Part shown: in pieces, positions 45,701 to 57,190 of the stretch
Layout: each line of letters opens with the position of its first letter
How positions within the stretch are numbered: position 1 is the first letter of the stretch
Assembly (NCBI RefSeq): GCF_932526225.1
Contig: NC_064047.1
Coordinates: forward strand, 5,765,501-5,829,500
Direction of reading: 5' to 3'
Length of the DNA: 64,000 bases
From: Nematostella vectensis
Taxonomy: Eukaryota; Cnidaria; Anthozoa; Actiniaria; Edwardsiidae
The notes under the pieces: generated by a model
Seen by the model: the letters and a program-made list of their open reading frames with translations, nothing else
Databases searched by the model: none
What the model was told of the DNA's origin: nothing
Translations under genes and position numbers: made by a program

Positions 45701-48700
45701 ACCACGTCCATTATCTGGTTGAGTGTGAGTCCCATATGATTGGTCACCCTGTGTTACCTACCACGTCCATTATCTGGTTGAGTGGGAGTCCCATATGATT
45801 GGTCAGCCTGTGTTACCTACCACGTCCATTATCTGGTTGAGTGTGAATCCCATATGATTGGTCACCCTGTGTTGCCTACCACGTCCATTATCTGGTTGAG
45901 TGTGAGTCCCATATGATTGGTCACCCTGTGTTACCTACCACGTCCATTATCTGGTTGAGTGGGAATCCCATATGATTGGTAACCCTGTGTTACCCACCAC
46001 GTCCATTATCTGGTTGAGTGTGAATCCCATATGATTGGTCACCCTGTGTTACCTACCACGTCCATTATCTGGTTGAGTGTGAATCCCATATGATTGGTAA
46101 CCCTGTGTTACCTACCAAGTCCATTATCTGGTTGAGTGTGAGTCCCATATGATTGGTCACCCTGTGTTACCCACCACGTCCATTATCTTGTTGAGTGTGA
46201 GCCCCATATGATTGGTCACCCTGTGTTACCTACCACGTCCATTATCTGGTTGAGTGTGAGTCCCATATGATTGGTCACCCTGTGTTACCTACCACGTCCA
46301 TTATCTGGTTGAGTGTGAGTCCCATATGATTGGTCACCCTGTGTTACCTACCACGTCCATTATCTGGTTGAGTGTGAGTCCCATATGATTGGTCACCCTG
46401 TGTTACCTACCACGTCCATTATCTGGTTGAGTGGGAGTCCCATATGATTGGTCAGCCTGTGTTACCTACCACGTCCATTATCTGGTTGAGTGTGAATCCC
46501 ATATGATTGGTCACCCTGTGTTGCCTACCACGTCCATTATCTGGTTGAGTGTGAGTCCCATATGATTGGTCACCCTGTGTTACCTACCACGTCCATTATC
46601 TGGTTGAGTGTGAGTCCCATATGATTGGTCACCCTGTGTTACCTACCACGTCCATTATCTGGTTGAGTGTGAGTCCCATATGATTGGTCACCCTGTGTTA
46701 CCTACCACGTCCATTATCTGGTTGAGTGGGAGTCCCATATGATTGGTCAGCCTGTGTTACCTACCACGTCCATTATCTGGTTGAGTGTGAATCCCATATG
46801 ATTGGTCACCCTGTGTTGCCTACCACGTCCATTATCTGGTTGAGTGTGAGTCCCATATGATTGGTCACCCTGTGTTACCTACCACGTCCATTATCTGGTT
46901 GAGTGGGAATCCCATATGATTGGTAACCCTGTGTTACCCACCACGTCCATTATCTGGTTGAGTGTGAATCCCATATGATTGGTCACCCTGTGTTACCTAC
47001 CACGTCCATTATCTGGTTGAGTGTGAATCCCATATGATTGGTAACCCTGTGTTACCTACCAAGTCCATTATCTGGCTGAGTGTGAGTCCCATATGATTGG
47101 TCACCCTGTGTTACCCACCACGTCCATTATCTTGTTGAGTGTGAGCCCCATATGATTGGTCACCCTGTGTTACCTACCACGTCCATTATCTGGTTGAGTG
47201 TGAGTCCAAGTTTTACGGTAACGTTGTGCGTTTTACTGAGAACCGGCCGCAACTTATTGTCGTACGAACCGAACACATCGGCAAGGAGTCTTCGCTCATC
47301 ATCGTCATAGATACCTGAAATAGAAAAATGAATTTTATTAGAAGATTAGGGACATGAATGGCAATAATTTTCGAGAGGAATATTCAGCATTTCTCGATAA
47401 TATAAAATATATTGTACATTTTAGCTCGGCCTACCCTGGTTCCAGAGCCTCGAACGTCTCTCTATTTAGTGGCCAGCGAGGTTGGCCAAACGTCTCTCTA
47501 TTTAGTGGCCAGCGAGGTTAGCCAAACGTCTCTATTTAGTGGCCAGCGAGGTTGGCCTAACGTCTCTCCATTTAGTGGCCAGCGAGGTTGGCCTAACGTC
47601 TCTCTATTTAGTGGCCAGCGAGGTTGGCCTAACGTCTCTCTATTTAGTGGCCAGCGAGGTTGGCCTAACGTCTCTTTATTTAGTGGCCAGCGAGGTTGGC
47701 CTAACGTCTCTCTATTTAGTGGCAATAGCGAGGGCTCAAACGTCTCTCTATTTAGTGGCCAGCGAGAGACGTTCGAGGCTCTGGAACCAGGGTAAGCTCG
47801 GCCCTGGCAAGCTTTATTGTCGCTTATTTTTAGACGAACCATTTTGGTTGTAATGATCATTGCGTGAGATCCAGGCCTATAAAAATAAGAACTAATGTAT
47901 ATTGTTAGAAATTTTTGTAAAAATATGATCAGCAAATGTGTTTTTTTCCTAGACGTTGTTTATTTGAACCCAGCTTTGTCGAACTGTTTCTTGTCTCCAA
48001 TCAGAGTTCGAGTTAGCGGGGTTCTACTGTATTACCACTATCCATAAGACCCGTCAGAGTTCGAGTTAGCAGGGTTCTTCTCGTATCACCACTATCCATA
48101 AGACCCGTCAGAGTTCGTGTTAGCGGGGTTCTGTATTACCACTATCCATAAGACCCGTCAGAGTTCGAGTTAGCGGGGTTCTACTGTATTACCACTATTC
48201 ATAAGACCCGTCAGAGTTCGAGTTAGCGCGGTTCTACTGTATTACCACTATCCATAAGACCCGTCAGAGTTTGAGTTAGCGGGGTTCTACTGTATTACCA
48301 CTATCCATAAGACCCGTCAGAGTTCGAGTTAGCGGGGTTCTACTGTATTACCATTATCCATAAGACCCATCAGAGTTCGAGTTAGCGGGGTTCTACTGTA
48401 TTACCACTATCTGTAAGACCCATCAGAGTTTGAGTTAGCGGGGTTCTACTGTATTACCACTATCCACAAGGACCGTCAGAGTTCGAGTTAGCGGGGTTCT
48501 ACTGTATTACCACTACCCACAAGACCCGTCAGAGCTCGAGTTAGCGGGGTTCTACTGTATTACCACTACCCATAAGACCCGTCAGAGTTCGAGTTAGCGG
48601 GGTTCTACTGTAGTACCACTATCCATAAGACACGCTAGAGTTCGAGTTAGCGGGGTTCTACTGTATTACCACTATCCATAAGACACGCTAGAGTTCGAGT

Positions 48701-51285
48701 TAGCGGGGTTCTACTGTATAACCACTATCCATAAGACACGCTAGAGTTCGAGTTAGCGGGGTTCTACTGTATAACCACTATCCATGAGACACGCTAGAGT
48801 TCGAGTTTGCGGGGTTCTACTGTATAACCACTATCCATAAGACACGCTAGAGTTCGAGTTAGCGGGGTTCTACTGTATTACCACTATCCATAAGACACGC
48901 TAGAGTTCGAGTTAGCGGGGTTCTACTGTATTACCACTATCCATAAGACACGCTAGAGTTCGAGTTAGCGGGGTTCTACTGTATTACCACTATCCATAAG
49001 ACACGTCAGAGTTCGTGTTAGCGGGGTTCTACTGTATTACCACTATCCATAAGACACGCTAGAGTTCGAGTTAGCGGGGTTCTACTGTATTACCACTATC
49101 CATAAGACACGCTAGAGTTCGAGTTAGCGGGGTTCTACTGTATAACCACTATCCAAAAGACCAGTCAGAGTTCGAGTTAGCGGGGTTCTACTGTAGTACC
49201 ACTATCCATAAGACACGCTAGAGTTCGAGTTATCGGAGTTTTACTGTAGTACCACTATCCATAAGACCCATCAGAGTTCGGGTTAGAGGGGTTTTACTGT
49301 AGTACCACTCAGTATCCATATGTTCCTCCAGACTAAGCAGGGCTATGTATATCCATAGAAGGCAAATGTCATATATTCCAAAAGACCATATTTGATATTC
49401 CACCACTTGTGGCGTCGACTCAAGTGCATATGACCTTCGCGGGCTCCATGTCTTTCCGATAATGATTTTTTCGGATATTTTTGTGGTTATGACTTAAGTA
49501 TGAACCCTCTGTGGTGGGTAACCAATCACAGTTTTAATTGATTTTGTGGCTATCTGTTTACCCGTTCTCGGTGGAGAAAATCGTTATAAAAAAGGTTCAA
49601 TCACGCCGCCCTATCACGTCCCCGCGTTATGCCGTGTCACTCAAAGCATCCATTTCCATCGGCTAATTGAAGCAAGTAAACTAAGATACTTTCAATCAAA
49701 TATCGTCAATAAAGTATCAGACTTTAGTAGTTGATTTTTTTAAAATAATGATATAACGATGATTACAAGCCTGTTCTCAGGATTGGCCGAGTGGGGGGGG
49801 GGGGGGGGGGGGTTGCGCAGTCATAGGTATCATATGGAAAAGCATACAGTACGATAACCAGTATCACTCAGCCTTTGTTTTTAACTTTTTGCCTCGAATA
49901 TTGTAGATTTGAACAATCCAAAGCTACCTGAATGATACACAACTATTAACCTTTCCTGAGATATAAATCTAGCTTATTTCATCCAATGGTTTGTTCAGAA
50001 AGTATCATTATTTCGATTTCGATTTCGAGCGGCCTTTACTGCATAGTTCCGTATCACCCTGCGCCCATAGTGTGTTTTTTCGAGTTTTTGGTTTGACTAC
50101 AGATATAAAGCCGCGAAAAGAATTGATTTGATTATCCCGTTCTCAATTAATCATTTTAATCCCAGTAATGTTAATTCTAAACGGTTAATTTTTATTATGT
50201 GGGCCTTCTATTTCAGTCATTCGGATGAATAAAGAACTTCATTTTAAAGACAACTTCCTTGATATTGTTATTATTCTATAATAAAATAATTACTGGAACT
50301 GTGATTGATATATCAATATGCTAGGATGATTAAATAAAACGGCCAAGATTAACCATAGCTAAATCATTACCTGGCTAACTAGGGATATGGGATTGTTATT
50401 GCAGAACTGTCAAAAGAACGACAATATGCATTGGCGGCCGTAGCATTCACATTTTGTTCTTGTAAATATAAACGGCTTTTTGTTGAGCTCTCGTGCACGA
50501 AAATTATCAAAATAAATCACCCAATTCTAGGCTCACCTTATCCTCTACATTTTTGCATTTTGTCTATTTTGCCGTTTCTGTATTTGTGCGGGTTGTGCCA
50601 TTAATTTTGGAAAAATTAAATCAGACCGTTTTGTTTCTTGCAATATGGATTTGTTAGCGCCACGCGAGCGAAAGCCCATTGACGATTGTTGGTTTGTTAA
50701 CCTGCTGCATTGCGAAGTTAAAATCATTTTTATACATTAATTTTAAGCAAAAAGGAAAGGAGTAATATGTTATTCAGTAAATATGTTTTTATTGATTTTC
50801 AAATCGCACCCTGCGTACCCCCCTGTATACGCGCCGGTAATATCGAGTTTGGCTTATAAAATTCCTGAATGTGTGAAATCGCTCAGCACCTCCTCAGTTA
50901 TAAGAAAGAATGTGCTGTAACTTTTTCTCAACGTGTTTGAACGGTCTCGTCATAAATAGGAACACTAACCCTTGGCTAACTGGTAACTTTTGGCTTAAAG
51001 AACCCTTGTCAGCCATACCATGTTATTGTTTTCATCTTTCATTGGAAGCAATATTATAAAGCAATATCGAAATAACCATCCAAAAAAACATTTATACTTC
51101 ATTTACTAAATCTAAAATGAGGTAACGGGTAGCCGAAATCGACCGATGGAAATGGATGCTTTTTCACCCTTGGTATTTTGCTAGGATGACAAAATGGCTG
51201 CTGGCTTACCGGTCAAATTTCTTATGGACTCTGCAACAACGAGTATGCTGACCAGTACGAACGCAGTACAGAAGATACTTTTCAT
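38437..51285 (-). CDS. Nicotinic acetylcholine receptor alpha-type subunit 2 (11 located exons)
   Basis: Cys-loop cation-channel subunit of the cell membrane. Minus-strand exons: 51210-51285 (signal peptide), 47178-47314, 44029-44073, 43582-43691, 42945-43089, 42247-42505, 41434-41606 (M2), 40627-40819 (M3), 39984-40127, 39294-39444, 38437-38637 (M4, TGA). About 544 residues. Loop B is SWTYDA; the Cys-loop runs CKINVKYFPFDQQ to EC; YYPCCPDSPF gives the alpha-type vicinal cysteines with Torpedo-like spacing. M2 follows GERV (E at -1', L at 9') but has G at 2' and D at 7'. Exon 3 reads LYVRQ where the two sister genes have a tryptophan (loop D W to Y). The join from 40627 (one spare base) to 40127 (needs two) does not fit, so a small exon or another donor was missed. 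Intron 2 is the exon-derived 59-bp array. Confidence 0.9.
38725..39190. repeat. 23-bp minisatellite in the last nAChR-2 intron
   Basis: About 20 copies of CCCTTCATGACCGCTTTATTT-type units with CTTTATTTAT/CTATTTTTAT variants. Confidence 0.93.
39465..39935. repeat. (ATC)n-rich microsatellite in nAChR-2
   Basis: Interrupted CAT/ATC trinucleotides with recurrent ATAGCCATTATCATAATC blocks, between exons 39294-39444 and 39984-40127. Shadow frames give His- or Met-rich peptides. Confidence 0.95.
40297..40700. repeat. Triplication of the 3' end of the nAChR-2 M3 exon with its donor
   Basis: Read on the minus strand, three successive copies (about 40610-40700 functional, 40460-40545, 40300-40400) encode a Lys/Glu-rich stretch ending in LDDxTKT and then a GTACGATAT donor. 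The downstream two also keep an AG shortly before the copied segment. As extra exons they would break the frame in the registers tested. Confidence 0.82.
40865..41430. repeat. 21-bp minisatellite family F in the nAChR-2 M2-M3 intron
   Basis: About 26 copies of GTGACTCGGTACTATTCGGAA-like units, up to the donor of the M2 exon (41434). Related arrays: 41640-42240, 42590-42905 and, inverted, 54005-54575. Confidence 0.9.
41640..42240. repeat. 21-bp minisatellite family F, second array
   Basis: About 24 copies of GCCTCGGTACTATTCGGTAA-like units, running to within 7 bp of nAChR-2 exon 42247-42505. Confidence 0.9.
42590..42905. repeat. 21-bp minisatellite family F, third array (degenerate)
   Basis: Degenerate CCTCGGTACTATTCGGGTAA units on the other side of exon 42247-42505, ending near exon 42945-43089. 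Confidence 0.82.
43735..43935. repeat. (CAAA)n microsatellite
   Basis: About 50 tetranucleotides, in nAChR-2 intron 3 between exons 43582-43691 and 44029-44073. Confidence 0.98.
44580..47206. repeat. 59-bp array derived from nAChR-2 exon 2 end plus splice donor (about 44 copies)
   Basis: On the minus strand each unit is 30 nt identical or nearly so to the end of exon 2 (codes GLTLNQIMDV), then GTAGGTAAC and 20 more intron bases including CAATCATATG. The true exon 2 end (47178-47207) is the first unit of the array. Nearly all copies keep a GT donor (GTAGGTAAC, GTGGGTAAC or GTAGGCAAC). A 944-bp higher-order duplication (16 units) is visible from variants at 45961 and 46905. Use of a later donor would read VVGNTG and then a TGA. 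Confidence 0.95.
47425..47802. mobile_element. TIR element with internal 36-bp tandem repeats
   Basis: CCCTGGTTCCAGAGCCTCGA at the left (about 47434) is matched by GAGGCTCTGGAACCAGGG at the right, followed by TAAGCTCGG versus TAGCTCGGCCTA outside. The interior is nine copies of CTAACGTCTCTCTATTTAGT plus GGCCAGCGAGGTTGGC. It lies in nAChR-2 intron 1. Confidence 0.78.
47997..49315. repeat. 53-bp tandem array, about 25 copies, in nAChR-2 intron 1
   Basis: Unit: CAGAGTTCGAGTTAGCGGGG, TTCTACTGTATTACCACTAT and CCATAAGACCCGT. A later subset has ACACGCTAGAG in place of ACCCGTCAGAG, showing two subfamilies. Confidence 0.95.
49316..51209. other. Unique part of nAChR-2 intron 1
   Basis: AT-rich DNA with a poly-G run near 49793-49812. 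No exon, RNA gene or element could be supported. Confidence 0.55.
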
Positions 51286-53690
51286 CTTTTCGTTGCATCT
51301 GATGGGCGGAGAGTGAAGTTACAAACTGGATTAAAAGAGAGTTTAAACAGTTGACTGCCTGTATGGAGTAATCACGCGCGAGAGTTGAGATAACGGCTTG
51401 TGGTACAAGCGAAGAATATTACATGAATATGCTCAGTGGTTTTGATATTTTCGTGTCTTTTTAAAAAAATTGGTGACAATTGACAAATCAGATCAATCTC
51501 TGAACAACTAAAACTAAATCACTTTTTTTTCAAAAGGTAAGAAAAATGAATAAGCGCGAGAGCTTTGGAAGTAGTTGACAAAAAATTAGTTTAAAATCTG
51601 AAACACGAAACACAAAACTGCATAAGAAAACCTCTTTACTTAACACTTATTTTTACAAAATACTCTAAATGCAAATAAACCTCAACTTTTAATTGGATTT
51701 TACAAATTCGACAATCTTTTTGAATTACCATATTCGCCTTATTTCTAAAATTACGAAGCTTCGCGCATGGCCTGTGGCGCACTGGCTCCGTCATTTATAT
51801 GCAGACTTCTCAAAGCCATTTGGCGTCTCCGTCGGCATCGCTTGTGAAAGGCCGGCTTTAAGCGCTTTATATGCGAAGTACGCACAGTGCGGCATACAAT
51901 GATTTTAAAATTTTTAACAGTTGTCAGTGCAAACGGCAAAAGGCGTTGGCAAATGGAAGTTCTACGCCCAAAGGACCCATGGATCTCAGAATAGTTGTTC
52001 CATATTCAGAAAAATAAAAATAAACCATACGACTATCCATTAAATCTAATAAATGTATGGTTCTGACATCTTTAGTTTATTTACCACAGCTTTTGTTTCC
52101 ACATATAATAACTACCCAAGCACCTTTCGATTGTAGAACTGCCATTTGGCAATAGAGGACTGTGTCGGTGGCAAACTAGCACATGCTCAGGCTTTTAGCG
52201 GCGAACAAACAGAAATTTATTTATCGCGTACGAACCAGCGAGAACGTTTCTTTGTCATAAAGGGCTTATCGTTTCATTTAAAGACTTTATTATTTCGTCG
52301 TTCATTGATGTGAAGGCTGCAGTAATTTCTGTGATTATTTTAGCTTGAATTTGCCACCCAGAAAGGTCACGGGATCTCCTATTGCCATTTGCCGTTAACA
52401 ATGACATTTACAACGACTGTTACGAAGGACTATATATGGGAACCAGGCTTAAAGCCGCATTGTCACCAGCTTACTTCCGGTCGATTACCTAACAATATCC
52501 GATGATTTTTAACGAAAACGCGAAAAATATTTCAAAATATTGAAAGCAGTGTGTCTATTGGAAGTTTCTTTGAAGATGTGATTTATAATTTAGAGCGGAT
52601 GGCCTGTTAAATATCTTGGATTCTAGTAGATTCTTTTGTCGGTTGAGGTTTCCGTCGGACCTCCGGAAGTAAACTGGTGATAATGCGGCTTTAAGTGTGA
52701 CAGCACAACCACCCTGATGGCACTGAGAAGACGAGAGCTTCACAATATTGTCGATGCGCAACATATCTAAGATATCAACTTTTCCTGTTCAATCACAACA
52801 TTACCCCAAAAGGCATTCAGCTATCCTAATCCTTTAAACACAACAATTCATTTGTGCTAAGAAATACTGCCATATATCAACAAGGTGGCTGTCGGATATC
52901 AACCACTAACCAATAACAAGGTTGAAAAATCTGGTTGAAAAATCGAGAAAATATTTATCACCGCAGTGAAATTTAGGTAATTTATAGAAAATTTTTCTTC
53001 TGGAACATCAAAAAATATAAAGCTCCATTATTTTTTAATGAAACAATGGACTATTCTTTATCTTCGTTCATCTTTAGTTCACCGTGTTGCTATGGTGACC
53101 GAGAGGTCAAGCGAGACGTGACCCCTTAAATTATCCTGACAAAAACGCGTTTTTCTCTGCAATCATCAGTAAATAGCTGTGAATGGTTATAACTTAAATT
53201 CAATTCGAGTCTTTCCAAAATTGACTTTATCTACTATTACAAAAATAAATTCAAAATTCAAAGACAATGGTCTGTATTTTTAACGCCCTTATTTGTGTAG
53301 TTTCGTAGCAGACATTTGCAGAACATGACACACAGTTCTTACTCAAAATGGCAGAAAACGTTTTGACGCAAAATGCAAACAAATAGAATACATGTTTAAG
53401 TGTTTTTGATCCTTAAACAATCCTACCTCGCTTAGGCTCCCCTTTCGAACTAACAATTTTCATCTAAACATATAATACGTTGTTTGATGAATAAAGCGAA
53501 TCTAAACTGTGATCGCTTTGATAAGATGGAATATTTCCATACCCACAAATTTAGGGCGCACTTAATTACACAAAACAGTTACTATCTTAGCATTAGGAGC
53601 TTACACACTGAAACATGTTGAAGAAAACACAGATTTTAAGCGGGGCCTTACCTGATTGCGTCGCTGTTCAGATCTGAGGGGTTGAGAGCC
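51286..53690. other. Upstream region of nAChR-2
   Basis: Expected to hold its promoter and any 5' untranslated exon; none was recognised with confidence. Apart from the TIR element at 52449-52696 nothing stands out. Confidence 0.5.
52449..52696. mobile_element. MITE with 33-bp terminal inverted repeats
   Basis: CTTAAAGCCGCATTGTCACC at the left is matched by GGTGATAATGCGGCTTTAAG at the right, and CTTACTTCCGG / CCGGAAGTAAA extend the ends. TTAA at both ends could be a target duplication. Confidence 0.82.
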
Positions 53691-53704
53691 AGCCTTTGGC
53701 CGAA

Positions 53705-53820
53705 GCCAGGGGGTCATGTACCCTGGGGAAGCCAGGGGGGGTCATGTACCATGGGGAAGCCAGGGGGGTCATGTACCCTGGGGAAGCCGGGGGGGTCATG
53801 TACCCTGGGGAAACACCGGG
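53705..53820. repeat. Short 25-27-bp tandem repeat
   Basis: Four to five copies of GGGTCATGTACCCTGGGGAA with GCCAGG/GCCGGG linkers. Confidence 0.88.
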
Positions 53821-54004
53821 CATGCGGATGATAGCACCGGTGATAGCACTCTTGCTGTAAATTCTATCGCAGCTGGCCGCTTATTTGATTTTTTGTGCGC
53901 TAGATCGACTTTATATGAAATAGAGATTTCTTGACGTAAATGTAAGATCTGCTGCAAGGCAAACACCAACAAATATGACAAATTTTCGTGTTTGAGTCAT
54001 TGTG

Positions 54005-54575
54005 GGCGCATCTCTAAACCGAGTCACCCCCGAATAAAGTTATTATGCAGTAAAGGGGCGCTAATTCAAGAGGGCGTCCTTTGAAACGGTCACCCCCGAA
54101 TAGTAACGAGTCATCCCCGAATAGTACCGAGTCACCCCCGAATAAAGTTATTATGCAGTAAAGGGGCGCTAATTCAAGAGGGCGTCCTTTGAAACGGTCA
54201 CCCCCGAATAGTACCGAGTCACCACCGAATATCACCAAGTCTCTTCCGAATAGTACCTAGCCACCCCCGAATAAAGTTATTATGCAGTAAAGGGGCGCTA
54301 ATTCAAGAGGGCGTCCTTTGAAACGGTCACCCCGGAATAGCAACGAGTCATCCCCGAATAGTACCGAGTCACCCCCGAATATCACCAAGTCTCTTCCGAA
54401 TAGTACCTAGTCACTTCCGAATAAAGTTATTATGCAGTAAAGGGGCGCTAATTCAAGAGGGCGTCCTTTGAAATGTTCATCCCCGAATAGTAACGAGTCA
54501 TCCCCGAATAGTACCGAGTCACCCCCGAATATTACCGAGTCTCTGCCGAATAGTACCTAGTCACTTCCGAATAAA
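54005..54575. repeat. Family F minisatellite (inverted) with interspersed 64-bp block
   Basis: CACCCCCGAATAGTACCGAGT units are the reverse complement of the nAChR-2 intron arrays. Four copies of a non-repeat block (ATAAAGTTATTATGCAGTAA, GGGGCGCTAATTCAAGAGGG, CGTCCTTTGAAA) are threaded through, making a compound repeat. Confidence 0.88.
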
Positions 54576-54639
54576 TCGAGCTATGCCAGTTTAACTTGCA
54601 CCAGGAAGTCTGGGAAATTGCTCGCCCGTGTGCATGGAA

Positions 54640-56420
54640 GGAGGGGGGGGGGGGGGGGTGGTGGTGGGGGAATAGCGGAATAAAAAAAAAACCGCTTAAC
54701 ACCCTTTGAGGTGTTGAGGAAGGATAAAATAAAAGTGCGAAACGTTGGCAGATTTTGTGACTCTGTTTTGTTTCTCCATTTTAATCCTTACACCCCTAAG
54801 GAATAACATTTGGTTGAGCGCGTACTTAGAGTCCGACAATGGAGTGTTGTTAAACTTCTGTTGTCTCTGGGCAAACAAAATAAGTCATATGCACGTGCGT
54901 AATAAATGTGTTGTTTTTTTTCGCCAAAAAAGACCTGGTCACTGCGTGCTTTGCATAATAACGACATCTTATCGCTACTATATCAACTCCCAAGAGACGC
55001 AACCGTGAAAAAGACCCCGACATTTTTCACTCCTAATCTCAGCAAGCTGTGCGTGGCGTAACCGTATAAGACAGGGCTGGGATCCTGGTTATTGCCACCC
55101 CATTAATGCGCGGGTACCTCAGGTTCCTTTGTGTTGTACAGTTCGCTAGATAGCGGTGCTGGGGCCGAAATCTTCAGCCTAGCCGTAAAGCCTCATGCTG
55201 CCGAGTAAGTACGCAGCTGCTTTGTCTCCTATCCTCTTTGTTCTACAAAGGAGTTCTTTTGTCTCTATTCTTCTCGTTCTTTGTGTCGAGGTGCGGATAT
55301 TGTTCATTTGCCCAATCAGATTGCAGCTTGTAAGAGCTGCGTACTGACCCATGCTGCCATACGGTGTTTCAGCGTTTGCCTGGAAGTATGGTCTATTTTT
55401 TTCTTATTTTTCCTGATATGGACGAGGTTCGATCCTTGGCCAATGGACTAAGCTTTTTTGTCAGGTATTTATTTATCCATTTATTTTTTTAAACTTCAGT
55501 ACTTTTTTTAAACGTTTTTTCGATGCTGGTGATGTTTTAATGGAGCAAAAAAAATCCAAGCAAAAATATAAGTGACTGTCTTTTATCAAATCGTGTTCTT
55601 AGCAAACTGGGCAATATCTATGCTATTATGGTAACTTCTGGTAACTATGGTAATTTCATGGATACTTCTATTTTAATTTGCATCACCCTTATGAGTATTT
55701 TTTTCAACAATTTCACAACTATAATGTATTAATAATTTTATTAATAGCCATTCGAAGTCGTGTCATTCATAATATTGCTAAATGGATAATTGAACTGACA
55801 CATCTACAAGCATGATCTATGGAGCCGATTTCCGTGCTTATCGAAAGATCCCGCCCAAAGATTACATCACATATATCACTATATCTTTACAATACAACAC
55901 GAATAACATGTTAACCACGAAATCCCATAGCCTGCTTTACACAATAAGTTTTGCTATGTAAGATTTTAAACGTCATCAAGAACTACGCATGTAACAAAAA
56001 ACAAAACAACAAACAGCCTATTAAAACTACATTTCAGTATGGCCGTAGCAAGCGAGGAGGGATTTTGTAAAAATTACACGAAGTAATAAAGAGACTGGCG
56101 TTTGCAACCCCAGCAAAAACCGCAGGGATAATAATGAGGTCACCCCCCCCCCCCCCCCCCTCCACCCCAAATCGACAAAATACAGATAAATAGTTCTCGC
56201 TACGGCCAGTTAAAGTACAAAATCTACTATTAATTCATAAAGTAATGTACTTTTGTTTAATAACCTTAAAATTAGAATACCCATTTCTTGATAATATTTC
56301 AGTAATAAATATTGTCTTTACTACCATATATGGTAAGAAGGACATTTCCTTATGGATGAACGTGGCAGAAATGTCCAGATTTGTTTGCCCTTTCTCAACA
56401 AATAAATTGAAAACTGTCGG
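54640..56420. other. Intergenic DNA between nAChR-2 and nAChR-3
   Basis: Contains a dispersed repeat at 55015-55110 (second copy of 19790-19925), a small inverted pair around AGTACGCAGCT (55201-55348), homopolymer runs near 54640 and 56141, and otherwise AT-rich unique DNA. Confidence 0.55.
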
Positions 56421-56424
56421 GCAT

Positions 56425-57190
56425 TTAGTCCATTGAGGACCTTTCCGGCCGACTGTCGGGCATTTAGTCCATTGAGGACCTTTCGCGACTGTCGGGCATT
56501 TAGTCCATTGAGGACCTTTCCCGACTGTCGGGTATTTAGTCTATTGAGGACATTTCCCGACTGTCGGGCATTTAGTCTATTGAGGACCTTTCCGGCCGAC
56601 TGTCGGGCATTTAGTCTATTGAGGACCTTTCCCGACTGTCGGGCATTTAGTCCGTTGAGGACCTTTCCCGACTGTCGGGTATTTAGTCTATTGATGACCT
56701 TTCCCGACTGTCGGGCATTTAGTCTATTGAGGACCTTTCCCGACTGTCGGGCATTTAGTCTATTGAGGACCTTTCCCGACTGTCGGGTATTTAGTCTATT
56801 GAGGACCTTTCCCGACTGTCGGGCATTTAGTCTATTGAGGACCTTTCCCGACTGCCGGGCATTTAGTCTATTGAGGACCTTTCCCGACTGTCGGGCATTT
56901 AGTCTATTGAGGACCTTTCCCGACTGTCTGGCATTTAGTCCGTTGAGGACCTTTCCCGACTGTCGGGCATTTAGTCCATTGAGGACCTTTCCCGACTGTC
57001 GGGCATTTAGTCTATTGAGGACCTTTCCCGACTGTCGGGCATTTAGTCTGTTGAGGACCTTTCCCGACTGTCGGGCATTTAGTCTATTGAGGACCTTTCC
57101 CGACTGTCGGGCATTTAGTCTATTGAGGACCTTTCCGGCCAACTGCCGGGCATTTAGTCTATTGAGGACCTTTCCCGACTGTCGGGCATA
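56425..57190. repeat. 36-bp array, about 21 copies, open on both strands
   Basis: Unit: TTGAGGACCTTTCCCGACTG plus TCGGGCATTTAGTCTA. It is twelve codons long, so frames of 257 (plus) and 293 (minus) residues run through it, reading LLRTFPDCRAFS and ARQSGKVLNRLN. Each unit has the near-palindrome CCCGAC-T-GTCGGG. Changes fall without respect to codon position (for example single-base TCTATTG/TCCATTG swaps), no splice sites or promoter were seen, and I treat it as non-coding. Confidence 0.9.

Noticed and set aside
51740-51900. Possible tRNA-like or structured RNA in a GC-rich patch
   Set aside because: No D- or T-arm consensus boxes could be found.
53640-53705. 5' untranslated exon of nAChR-2 with a GTAAGG donor
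   Set aside because: A plausible donor exists on the minus strand, but nothing else supports transcription there.
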